Shown: piece by piece, positions 1 to 6,547 of the stretch
How the letters are laid out: each line of letters opens with the position of its first letter
Numbering within the stretch: the stretch's first letter is position 1
NCBI GenBank assembly: GCA_007127395.1
Contig: SKZL01000065.1
Span: forward strand, 1 to 13,036
Length of the DNA: 13,036 bases
Direction of reading: 5' to 3'
DNA from: Balneolaceae bacterium
GTDB lineage: Bacteria; Bacteroidota; Rhodothermia; Balneolales; Balneolaceae
Notes under the pieces: model-generated
Told to the model about the DNA's origin: nothing
The model's database searches: none
The model's input: only the letters and a program-made list of their open reading frames with translations
Translations under genes and position numbers: made by a program

Positions 1-1044
1 AGCCAGTTTTATCCGGACAGGGCTCCTGAAGGTAAATCACCTCCGGGCATTGAATTTGAAGGCATTTTCATCAACGGAAATGAGATTGATCCGAACCGAC
101 ACCACCTTCTTCCAAACGATCAGAATTTTCTGGAGTTTGTCTTTACAGGTCTGGCATATGAAGCTCCCGACCAGATTATGTATGAATATCGCCTGAAAGG
201 TTATGACGAAGAGTGGCAGCTTACAGGGGAGAGAACAATACGGTATCCATCCATTCCGCCGGGCAGTTATGATTTTGAATTGAGAGCCTACAATGCCGAT
301 GGGGTCAGAAGTATAAATAGTGCCGATTTTTCGTTCAGGATTTTGCAGCCTTACTATTTTCAATGGTGGTTTATTGTGTTGATTATGCTGGTTATCACCG
401 GATTGCTCCTCTTCTATCTGCGTTACTTCAGGGTTCGAAAGCAGGTTGATATTGAGAGAATGCGTGTTCAGATAGCCAGTGACCTGCATGATGATGTGGG
501 GTCATCACTTACAGAACTTGCATTGCAAACCGACTTTTTGCAAGCCGGAAACCTGGATGATGAGATGAGATCGACGCTCAAACAGTTGGGTGAACAGAGT
601 CGCAGGATCGTATCCAGCCTGGATGATATTGTCTGGTCTATAGATTCGCGAAATGATACGGCGGGTGATCTGACAGACCGGATGCAGGACTATGTAAATC
701 AGATATTTGTACATGGAAATGTGGATGTGCAATACAATTTTGATAATCTTAGAATGCATGAAAAGCTTCCGGTCGACGTTAAAGAGAATATCTACCTGAT
801 TTTCAAAGAGTCTGTGAACAATGTTGTAAAACATTCTGACGCAGACAAACTGGAGATCACATTCTCATTTTCAGGAAAAACGTACGAACTGAAGATTAGT
901 GATAACGGTACTATGATTAAACGTGACCGGAAATCGGGGCAGGGCCTGCGGAATATCCGGATGAGAGCAGAAAGAATCGGTTCAGTTGTTGATATAGCAA
1001 TTACTGACGGTTTTACAGTGAAGGCTACCGGATCCATAAAATAG
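1..1044 (+). CDS. Two-component sensor histidine kinase, Y_Y_Y type (3' part)
   Basis: The reading frame is open from base 1, so the start and probably most of a periplasmic sensor region lie outside the window. The visible part begins with a Y_Y_Y-like beta-sandwich (about 100-345; contains YEYRLKGYDEEW and PPGSYDFELRAYNADG). One membrane helix follows at about 358-423. Next is a HisKA_3 dimerisation domain with LHDDVGSSL, whose phosphoacceptor His codon is 487-489, and then an HATPase domain. The HATPase shows an N box (KESVNNVVKHSDA, about 805-843), a DNG motif at 901-909 and a GQGLRNIRMRAERIG block. By family it autophosphorylates and passes phosphate to a response regulator, and one is encoded 20 bases downstream. 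Oddity: the DxGxG box reads DNGTM, so its second Gly is missing. In this family the missing N-terminal part often holds beta-propeller repeats; that cannot be seen here. The ligand is unknown. Confidence 0.93.
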   Translation, partial: SQFYPDRAPEGKSPPGIEFEGIFINGNEIDPNRHHLLPNDQNFLEFVFTGLAYEAPDQIMYEYRLKGYDEEWQLTGERTIRYPSIPPGSYDFELRAYNADGVRSINSADFSFRILQPYYFQWWFIVLIMLVITGLLLFYLRYFRVRKQVDIERMRVQIASDLHDDVGSSLTELALQTDFLQAGNLDDEMRSTLKQLGEQSRRIVSSLDDIVWSIDSRNDTAGDLTDRMQDYVNQIFVHGNVDVQYNFDNLRMHEKLPVDVKENIYLIFKESVNNVVKHSDADKLEITFSFSGKTYELKISDNGTMIKRDRKSGQGLRNIRMRAERIGSVVDIAITDGFTVKATGSIK

Positions 1045-1055
1045 TTTTAATTAAA

Positions 1056-1061
1056 AAGAGG
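1056..1061 (+). promoter_or_regulatory. Ribosome binding site of the response regulator
   Basis: AAGAGG lies six bases before the ATG at 1068 and only three before the ATG at 1065. This spacing favours the second ATG. Confidence 0.5.
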
Positions 1062-1067
1062 CAGATG

Positions 1068-1700
1068 ATGATTGATATAGGCATCGTAGAGGACAACGTT
1101 AAAATCAGAAACCTGATTCAGAAATTTCTGGATATGCAGGAGGAGATGAGCTGTAAAACGGCTATGGATTCTGTGGAGGAGATGCTGGAACACTTGAAAA
1201 AAAACAGAGCTCCTGATGTACTATTGATGGATATTCAGCTGCCTGGGATGTCGGGAATTGAAGGAATCGGTATCATCAAGAAGGAGTATCCCGAGATAGA
1301 GATCATTATGCTTACGATCTATCACGATTCACATAAGATTTTTGATTCACTTTGTGCCGGTGCATCCGGATACCTACTGAAACATACATCTCTGCCTGAG
1401 ATCAAAGAGTCGATTGAGACACTGGTTCAGGGTGGTGCTCCCATGTCGCCACAAATTGCAAGAAAAGTGATACAGCACTTTAAACAGCCTGAACCGCAAA
1501 ACAGGCCGGACAGTGATCTCACTGCAAGAGAACAGGATATTGTAAACGGCCTGGTTGATGGCTTGAGCTATAAACTCATTGCAGATCGATTTGACATCTC
1601 GATTGATACTGTTCGCGCGCACATCAGGAACATTTATAAGAAATTGCACGTAAACAGTAAGGCAGAGGTAATTGCTAAGTCTCTGCGAGGTGAAATATAA
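1068..1700 (+). CDS. NarL/LuxR-family response regulator
   Basis: A 210-residue, two-domain response regulator. The receiver domain (about 1-120) has the acidic pocket VED (Glu8, Asp9), phosphoacceptor Asp55 in LLMDIQLPGMSG, Thr83 and Lys105 in YLLKH. A linker leads to a LuxR-type helix-turn-helix at about 151-206 (LTAREQDIVNGL, then SIDTVRAHIRNIYKKLHVNSKAEVI). It should be phosphorylated by the kinase encoded just upstream and then bind DNA as a dimer. There are two adjacent ATGs at 1065 and 1068. I chose 1068 because AAGAGG at 1056-1061 lies six bases from it but only three from 1065, and because MIDIGIVEDN is the usual length for this fold. Its target genes are unknown. The dyad at 1713-1730, just past its stop, is a candidate site. 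Confidence 0.95.
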   Translation: MIDIGIVEDNVKIRNLIQKFLDMQEEMSCKTAMDSVEEMLEHLKKNRAPDVLLMDIQLPGMSGIEGIGIIKKEYPEIEIIMLTIYHDSHKIFDSLCAGASGYLLKHTSLPEIKESIETLVQGGAPMSPQIARKVIQHFKQPEPQNRPDSDLTAREQDIVNGLVDGLSYKLIADRFDISIDTVRAHIRNIYKKLHVNSKAEVIAKSLRGEI

Positions 1701-1712
1701 CAATGTCAAGAC

Positions 1713-1730
1713 ATCACATGGTCATGTGAT
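1713..1730. promoter_or_regulatory. 18-bp dyad, candidate operator
   Basis: ATCACATG and CATGTGAT form a perfect inverted repeat with 8-bp arms and a 2-bp GT spacer. It begins 13 bases after the response-regulator stop and ends 71 bases before the lipoprotein start. No T run follows, so it does not look like a terminator. NarL-type regulators often bind inverted heptamers separated by 2 bp, which makes binding by the regulator encoded next door a reasonable inference. Its role is unproven. Confidence 0.5.
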
Positions 1731-1791
1731 ACAACGTTAATAAAAATGATGTTATATTACTTACAGAATCTAAAGATAGAACTCAAAGCCC

Positions 1792-1797
1792 GGAGGG
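1792..1797 (+). promoter_or_regulatory. Strong ribosome binding site of the lipoprotein gene
   Basis: GGAGGG stands four bases before the ATG at 1802 and fixes that start. This is the strongest Shine-Dalgarno match in the window, and several other genes here have none. Confidence 0.7.
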
Positions 1798-1801
1798 TAA
1801 G

Positions 1802-3367
1802 ATGAGATCAATAGCCGGTTTCCACACAACTTTACTGATAACTGTCGCATTTCTGATGTCCGGATGCTACACGCAACTGCAAACAACCTATAGCGATCGA
1901 CCATCAACCGCCGAACGAATTGCTGCCGACAGAGCTGCGTCCGGCCAGCAGGCCGTGGCTGAGCGATCCGGTGAGATCGTCAGTGAGGATGATTATGAAC
2001 TGGGCTATGAAGATGGCTGGACCGATGCAGAAGGCTACTATTTTATGGACTATGAGACCAGAGACTGGTACGCTGATTATGGTGTGAACCTGGCTGCCAA
2101 CAGACACTACAGACATCATGTAGTCAATTACAACTTATACGGATATCACTATAATCCGTTTTACTACTCGTTTTACCGTCCATACAGGCCATTCAGATCA
2201 CGATGGTACTTTGCATTTGGTTATCACTATAACTGGCATACATGGCATTCACCTTTTTATGCCGGATACTACTCACATAGTTACTACAGATATCCGTTCT
2301 ACTCTCCATATTATGGATACTACGGATACCACAGACCCTATTTTGGGTATGTCTATCTAAGCGGTTCAAGCTCAACAAGAGCTGTACGGAATTATGGACC
2401 TCGAAATACCCATCTTACATCCAGGGGAACGGCTGTTAATCGCACAACCCGGACAGATGCAAGGGTCAACAGTGCTACCAGAACACGATCTGATGTGCGT
2501 TCTGATGCCAGAACTCAAAGGGTCAACCGTAACGCTGCTGTTAATCGTGGAACTTCAAGAGGAACAGTAAACAGAGGTACATCTACCAACAGGGGCAGTT
2601 CCGGTAACGTGAACCGAGGGACTTCTACGAATCGCGGATCGAGTGGAACTGTAAACCGTGGAACTTCAACCAATCGGGGTTCATCAGGAACAGTAAACCG
2701 AAACAATTCCGGAAATAACAGAAGCTCAGGGACTGTGAACAGAAATAGTTCAAGTAACAACAGAAGCTCAGGGACCGTGAACAGAAGCAGTTCAAGCAAC
2801 AACAGAAGTACCGGCACTGTAAATAGAAGCAGTTCAAGCAACAACAGAAGTACCGGGACCGTGAACAGAAGCAGTTCAAGTAGCAACAGAAGTACCGGTA
2901 CTGTGAACAGAAGCAGTTCAAGTAACAATAGAAGCTCCGGAACGGTAAATCGAAGCAGCCTGAGCAGCAGTTCTGATACACAGACTTCAAGAGTGGGAAC
3001 CGGTAGAGTATTGACGAGTCAGCAGCAAGCTGTAGAGTCTATTCGAAGCAGAGTGGTTCAGCCCCGGGAAACAACGGTTAACAGAGGTACAACACAAAAT
3101 TCCAGAACCAGCACGCTGCAGCAGTGGATCAATCGAATTGAGAGTAGCAGCAGTGGGAGTACTTACAGACAAGTCAGATCGGCCCATAATCAGATACGAT
3201 CCAGTGCACCAAGAAGTACTGTAAACAACAGGTCTACCAGAAGTTCAACAGTCAGATCTTCTTCTACAAACAGATCGTCCGGATCATCTGTGAGTACCAC
3301 CCGAAGCAGTTCAAGCAGTAGGGGGACATCATCATCGTCCGGAAGCAGAAGCCGATCGGGTAATTGA
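1802..3367 (+). CDS. Low-complexity surface lipoprotein with 14-residue repeats
   Basis: I do not recognise a named family in this 521-residue protein. It starts with a lipoprotein signal (hydrophobic residues 9-19, lipobox LMSGC, lipidated Cys22), so it should be exported and anchored to a membrane. Residues 23-100 are polar and acidic. Residues 103-186 are extremely rich in Tyr, His, Phe and Trp (for example NLYGYHYNPFYYSFYRPYRP). Residues 254-393 are ten 14-residue repeats of the form GTVNRSSSSNNRST. The tail, to residue 521, is Ser/Arg/Thr/Asn-rich, basic, and without Cys. A short region near 400-460 (VLTSQQQAVESIRSRV, TLQQWINRIESS) may form helices. Composition suggests an extended, possibly adhesive or matrix-like surface protein; this is inference only. 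It follows the two-component pair by about 100 bases, with the 18-bp dyad between them, so regulation by that pair is possible. Confidence 0.85.
   Translation: MRSIAGFHTTLLITVAFLMSGCYTQLQTTYSDRPSTAERIAADRAASGQQAVAERSGEIVSEDDYELGYEDGWTDAEGYYFMDYETRDWYADYGVNLAANRHYRHHVVNYNLYGYHYNPFYYSFYRPYRPFRSRWYFAFGYHYNWHTWHSPFYAGYYSHSYYRYPFYSPYYGYYGYHRPYFGYVYLSGSSSTRAVRNYGPRNTHLTSRGTAVNRTTRTDARVNSATRTRSDVRSDARTQRVNRNAAVNRGTSRGTVNRGTSTNRGSSGNVNRGTSTNRGSSGTVNRGTSTNRGSSGTVNRNNSGNNRSSGTVNRNSSSNNRSSGTVNRSSSSNNRSTGTVNRSSSSNNRSTGTVNRSSSSSNRSTGTVNRSSSSNNRSSGTVNRSSLSSSSDTQTSRVGTGRVLTSQQQAVESIRSRVVQPRETTVNRGTTQNSRTSTLQQWINRIESSSSGSTYRQVRSAHNQIRSSAPRSTVNNRSTRSSTVRSSSTNRSSGSSVSTTRSSSSSRGTSSSSGSRSRSGN
2561..2980 (+). repeat. 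Ten tandem 42-bp coding repeats
   Basis: These are ten in-frame units of exactly 42 bp (14 residues) without indels. Units 1-3 read G(T/N)VNRGTSTNRGSS. Units 4-9 are variants of GTVNRSSSSNNRS(S/T). Unit 10 (2939-2980; GTVNRSSLSSSSDT) is degenerate. Units 6 and 7 are identical in protein and nearly so in DNA, which suggests recent duplication or homogenisation, while units 1-3 are an older subgroup. Copy number is likely to vary between strains. Confidence 0.93.
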
Positions 3368-3508
3368 CATTTTTGCTCAGTGGGAGATAAATGAGCGACT
3401 TCATGCAGGCCAAAAGCAGTCGGTTCTTTTCTCCCCCCGGAAATTGCCTCGAACCATCGGGGAAATCAAAATATTTACTATTTATCTATCCACAAACAAT
3501 CAGAATAT

Positions 3509-3516
3509 AGGAGAGG
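3509..3516 (+). promoter_or_regulatory. Ribosome binding site of the barrel protein gene
   Basis: AGGAGAGG ends one base before the ATG at 3518; the GGAG core lies four bases from it. This supports the chosen start. Confidence 0.65.
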
Positions 3517-3517
3517 T

Positions 3518-5062
3518 ATGTTCAGACTAACGAAAATTCTCATACTGATACTGCTAATCACAGGGAGCAGTAAACTTGCAGCACAAAACCCGAATAATGC
3601 GCTTCTATACAGCAATCAGGCGGTGACTTTTGGTGATCAGGGCTTTGCAAATGACCCGGTGTCACTGATTATGCCCGGTACGGCTTACAAATCAGGTTTG
3701 GGTTCTTTTATCGATAATCCGGCCAGTCTTGCGCTTCACAAAAGGGGGTTTGGTGAGTTTGGAATGTCGTTCAGAAGCATTGAAGAAGATGCGATTTTTC
3801 GCGGACAATCCAGATCTGTTGATGATCGTCAGAACAACGTATCCAATTTTGGATTTCTATACTCATTTCCTACCGTTCAGGGCAGTTTTGTGATTGGTGC
3901 TGCTTATACCCAGAACTCAGTTTTCAACAGGGCGGTCAGTTTCAGGGCTCTGAATAACAACAGTTCGATCACCGATAAATTCAAGGCCCCCGGCTCACCT
4001 TATCAGGATATCGCATTTGATACATATGCGACCGATTATGGAGATGAATTTGAGGATTGGGATGAATCCATTTTCAGAATAGGTTTTGATACGTTTGGAG
4101 ATTTTCTGGGAATACGTCAGCAGGGTGAAATTATCCAGACCGGTTACAATGGCGAGTATTCTATGTTTTTTGCTACTGAATTTCAGGAAAACCTAATGGT
4201 AGGTGCCAGTCTTGGGATTTTATCCGGCCGTTTTAATTACAACCGGGTGTTTTTGGAGCTTGATTCAGACAATCTGTATGATTCTCCCGATTTTCTGGAT
4301 AGCAGTGGTGATGGATTTGGGGATACAGATATCGACAGGGTTTCTTTGGATGACCGTCTGAGAAGTCGATATGCCGGCATTAGAGCACGTATAGGGTTTC
4401 TGTATCGTGCAAATAAAAACCTGAATGTAGGTGGAAGTTACACATTTCGATCCACCATTGAAGTGGATGAGACGTTTGATGCCGATCTGACGACCCGTTT
4501 TGACAACAACGTCGAATTTTCTGCTTCAACGGATAGTGAGTTTTCATACAAAGTGAACTATCCTTCACGAGTTACACTGGGCTTGGGTCTCAATGATATT
4601 GCAGGATTCTCTTTTTCACTGTCCACAGAGTATATCGACTTCTCAAATACAGCCATTGATTTCAGTGAAAGTGACCTTTTTGACAGTGAACTGTTGGAGA
4701 ATGATTTTATCAGTGATTCGTACCGATCGGTATGGAACTTAAGAATCGGTTCAGAATATCAGTTTTCGGACGAACTTACTCTCAGAGCCGGCTTTGGTTA
4801 CAGGCCAAGCAGATTTCTGAACGGATCGGATCACAGGAGTTCTTTTCTGGCAGGAGCAGGGTTCGCAGTGACCAATAATGTCCGGCTTGAATTTGCAGCA
4901 CAATATGAAACCTGGGAAGAGAATTCAGCGCTCTATGATTATGCTGTGTATAACTATTCAGCACTTCCGGATTCACCTCCAGGGGTTAGCTTCAGATCGG
5001 AAGAGATCAACAGATCTGTTGGCCGTATGAATATTTTGGGTACAGTGAAGGTGAGGCTCTAA
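3518..5062 (+). CDS. FadL/OMPP1-like outer-membrane barrel protein
   Basis: A 514-residue protein with a signal peptide (LILILLITGSSKLAAQ, cleavage probably after about residue 22). The mature N-terminus contains an NPASLALHKRG segment like that of the OMPP1/FadL/TodX outer-membrane transport family. The rest alternates polar and hydrophobic residues in amphipathic strands with aromatic girdles (for example LNVGGSYTFRSTIEV, LTLRAGFGYRPSRFL, VRLEFAAQYETWEE). Members of this family form 14-strand barrels that move hydrophobic compounds across the outer membrane; the substrate here is unknown. An Asp-rich stretch at residues 249-275 (contains SSGDGFGDTDIDRV) resembles a calcium-binding loop. The final strand ends in GTVKVRL, without the usual terminal Phe. 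Its last codons are the first copy of a degenerate repeat that continues past the stop. The family call is by fold and motif only; it could be another Bacteroidota barrel family. Confidence 0.82.
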   Translation: MFRLTKILILILLITGSSKLAAQNPNNALLYSNQAVTFGDQGFANDPVSLIMPGTAYKSGLGSFIDNPASLALHKRGFGEFGMSFRSIEEDAIFRGQSRSVDDRQNNVSNFGFLYSFPTVQGSFVIGAAYTQNSVFNRAVSFRALNNNSSITDKFKAPGSPYQDIAFDTYATDYGDEFEDWDESIFRIGFDTFGDFLGIRQQGEIIQTGYNGEYSMFFATEFQENLMVGASLGILSGRFNYNRVFLELDSDNLYDSPDFLDSSGDGFGDTDIDRVSLDDRLRSRYAGIRARIGFLYRANKNLNVGGSYTFRSTIEVDETFDADLTTRFDNNVEFSASTDSEFSYKVNYPSRVTLGLGLNDIAGFSFSLSTEYIDFSNTAIDFSESDLFDSELLENDFISDSYRSVWNLRIGSEYQFSDELTLRAGFGYRPSRFLNGSDHRSSFLAGAGFAVTNNVRLEFAAQYETWEENSALYDYAVYNYSALPDSPPGVSFRSEEINRSVGRMNILGTVKVRL

Positions 5063-5176
5063 GAAAGATCCGGAAGCAGTGAATTTTTGGCTCAACAGAG
5101 ACACAATCAGAGTGAAAGTGTGGCTCTAATAATATCCATGGCAGAGTGAAAAGACGGCTCAAACAGAAATTCCGAC
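5043..5176 (+). repeat. Degenerate 33-34 bp tandem repeat across a gene end
   Basis: There are four copies of GTGAA-N5-GGCTC. GTGAA begins at 5045, 5079, 5112 and 5146, so the spacing is 34, 33 and 34 bp. The 10 core bases are identical in all four copies, with looser similarity around them (CAG or CAGA before, CTAA or CAA after). Copy 1 encodes the last residues and stop of the barrel gene (VKVRL, stop). Copy 3 would read VKVWL, stop. The period is not a multiple of three. It looks like tandem duplication of the 3' gene end followed by decay; a role in RNA stability or protein binding is possible. Confidence 0.7.
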
Positions 5177-5204
5177 CAGGGTCGCTTTTTTGAATGGTAC
5201 CCTG
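5173..5204. terminator. Possible terminator between convergent genes
   Basis: CGAC-CAGG-GTCG (5173-5184) is a short hairpin followed by C and T6 (5186-5191), weak but correctly placed for the + strand barrel gene. A competing stem pairs CAGGGT (5177-5182) with ACCCTG (5199-5204) and puts the T run in its loop. The region lies between two convergent genes, where a terminator is expected. Confidence 0.35.
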
Positions 5205-5219
5205 AGTCAGAATGATGAG

Positions 5220-6089
5220 TCAGGATACTCCTTTTGGATTCACACTCAGTAAAGCAGTGCGAACATGCCTCACCACATTTGCTGTTGTACTTCCCATTAT
5301 GAGATAGTTAATTCCTGTTCGGCCAACTGTTGCCATTACGATCAGGTTATATTCATTGTTGTTCACATGGTTGTAAATCGCTTCATGGGGTGAGTCCTGT
5401 GAAACGATAACCTTCGCATTTACCTGATCAGATATTTCATGAAAGTACTCTTTTTTGAGAATTTTTAATCGCTCCTCACGAATCTTTTTGAGCGACAAAT
5501 CCTTCTCTTCATCATCAAACTGATCAAAACTTAAAATGTGGATCAGATCTATTGTGGCTCCTGTTTTTTTGGCAATATCGATAGCGATAGGAAAAGCTCC
5601 CGCTGAATTTTCGGAAAAATCAGTTGTAACAAGCAGCTTCTGAAAGTCGTCCACATCCGAATCATTCTCCACAATCATGACCGGCTTGTTTGCAAGCCGA
5701 AGTACTTTTTCGGATACCGATCCCAGCAGGAACCGTGAAAAGCCGGTTCGTCCATGGCTGCTCATAATCACACAGTCAAACTCCTCTGATGCATCGATGA
5801 TACCCTGTGCCGCATTTCCCATCTGAACGATCGGCTCAGCCAGATAATTCTCCTCAATAAGTTTTTTACTGATAGAAAGGACTCTATCCATTAATGTCTT
5901 CTCGAGATCATCAAATTTTTGATACATTTTGGTGCTCATACCCAGTGCGTACGGCTCATCGAGTTCTGATATCGGAAGGTGCGAATAGTATGGAGTTACC
6001 TTGCCATCCATAAGCACGGCGAATTTTTGAGCCACTTCGAGGGCTTTTTTGCTTCTGTCTGAAAAGTCGATCGGTACCAGGATTTTCAT
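5220..6089 (-). CDS. Universal stress protein with two UspA domains
   Basis: A 289-residue cytoplasmic protein made of two fused Usp domains, at about 1-141 and 149-285. Each opens with the typical strand and Asp (VPIDFS, Asp8; VTTDFS, Asp157). Each ends with an ATP-loop signature: HG-RTGFSRFLL-GS (Gly113, Gly123-Ser124) and VG-RTGINYLIM-GST (Gly256, Gly266-Ser267). The G-x9-G(S/T) core is intact in both. The first Gly of the full G-x2-G-x9-G motif is replaced by Ser110 and Ala253, so nucleotide binding is likely but not certain. Proteins of this kind bind adenine nucleotides and support survival under stress; the exact role varies. The gene is monocistronic by position: it converges on the barrel gene and is separated by 279 bases from the operon upstream. 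No Shine-Dalgarno sequence precedes its ATG. Confidence 0.95.
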   Translation of the reverse strand: MKILVPIDFSDRSKKALEVAQKFAVLMDGKVTPYYSHLPISELDEPYALGMSTKMYQKFDDLEKTLMDRVLSISKKLIEENYLAEPIVQMGNAAQGIIDASEEFDCVIMSSHGRTGFSRFLLGSVSEKVLRLANKPVMIVENDSDVDDFQKLLVTTDFSENSAGAFPIAIDIAKKTGATIDLIHILSFDQFDDEEKDLSLKKIREERLKILKKEYFHEISDQVNAKVIVSQDSPHEAIYNHVNNNEYNLIVMATVGRTGINYLIMGSTTANVVRHVRTALLSVNPKGVS

Positions 6090-6368
6090 GATATGTCAGA
6101 TTTGATTAAAAGCCATTATTATTAAGCATCATCTCTATCTATAATGTGCTCAAATTTTCAGTAAAATTAAAGAATCCAGTGTATAATTATCACAAATTCA
6201 GGTCTAGCCGTTAAAAGTAGTTAGGAGAACAGATCTTTGTAAGAGGGAAATGTTAAATATTAACCAATTCAGCTGAATGACTCGAATAGTGTTTAAAGGC
6301 CGGGCTGTGATAACATATTTTTATTCAGGAGTATAGATCGGCCAAAGAAACAGGTTTTGAAATATCCC
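6090..6368. other. Intergenic region upstream of the usp gene
   Basis: This AT-rich region holds the end of the ABC operon and the presumed promoter of the stress-protein gene, both on the - strand. Two small palindromes sit side by side: GTTAA-ATA-TTAAC (6252-6264) and ATTCAGCTGAAT (6267-6278). No convincing terminator or complete promoter could be assigned. Confidence 0.4.
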
Positions 6369-6539
6369 TTAGTCTGAAAGTTTTTTATTCCGGTATTTTA
6401 GTGCGTAATGGATCAAAGGGGGTGCAAGAAGTATTGCGATAAAGAGATGCCCGGTTCGCAAGTAAACGATAATTGCGATAACGACACAGACGATCAGGAT
6501 GATTACCGATATGAGCCAGACTTTTTGGTTTATGGTCAT
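6369..6539 (-). CDS. Small two-helix membrane protein
   Basis: This 56-residue frame starts at the ATG eight bases after the permease stop. It encodes two strong membrane segments (VWLISVIILIVCVVIAIIVYL and HLFIAILLAPPLIHYALKY) and ends in a basic tail (KYRNKKLSD). The frame stays open upstream to an ATG at 6614, which would give 81 residues, but that would overlap the permease gene by 67 bases and put a polar extension in front; I prefer 6539. No Shine-Dalgarno site is visible, so translational coupling to the permease is plausible. It matches no family I recognise. Position suggests co-expression with the ABC exporter, perhaps as a small accessory subunit, but it could be unrelated. The hydrophobic pattern and tight spacing argue that it is real. 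Confidence 0.6.
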   Translation of the reverse strand: MTINQKVWLISVIILIVCVVIAIIVYLRTGHLFIAILLAPPLIHYALKYRNKKLSD

Positions 6540-6547
6540 GGAAATAA

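Noticed and set aside
37-489. 150-residue antisense frame under the sensor kinase
   Set aside because: The + strand frame has clear kinase motifs through this region; the antisense product shows no domain.
2515-2928. Antisense open frame encoding a Leu-rich repetitive protein (LLLELLLFTVPV units)
   Set aside because: It is the mirror of the 42-bp coding repeats. The sense frame has a lipoprotein signal, a strong ribosome binding site and sensible composition; the antisense frame has none.
2561-2980. Regularly spaced repeats that could suggest a CRISPR array
   Set aside because: The units are contiguous, in frame with a gene, and diverged, with no unique spacers. It is a protein-coding tandem repeat.
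3375-3462. Possible terminator after the lipoprotein gene (GCTCA/TGAGC and CCCCG/CGGGG pairs)
   Set aside because: The stems are only 5 bp with long loops, and no T run follows either. The two genes may be co-transcribed.
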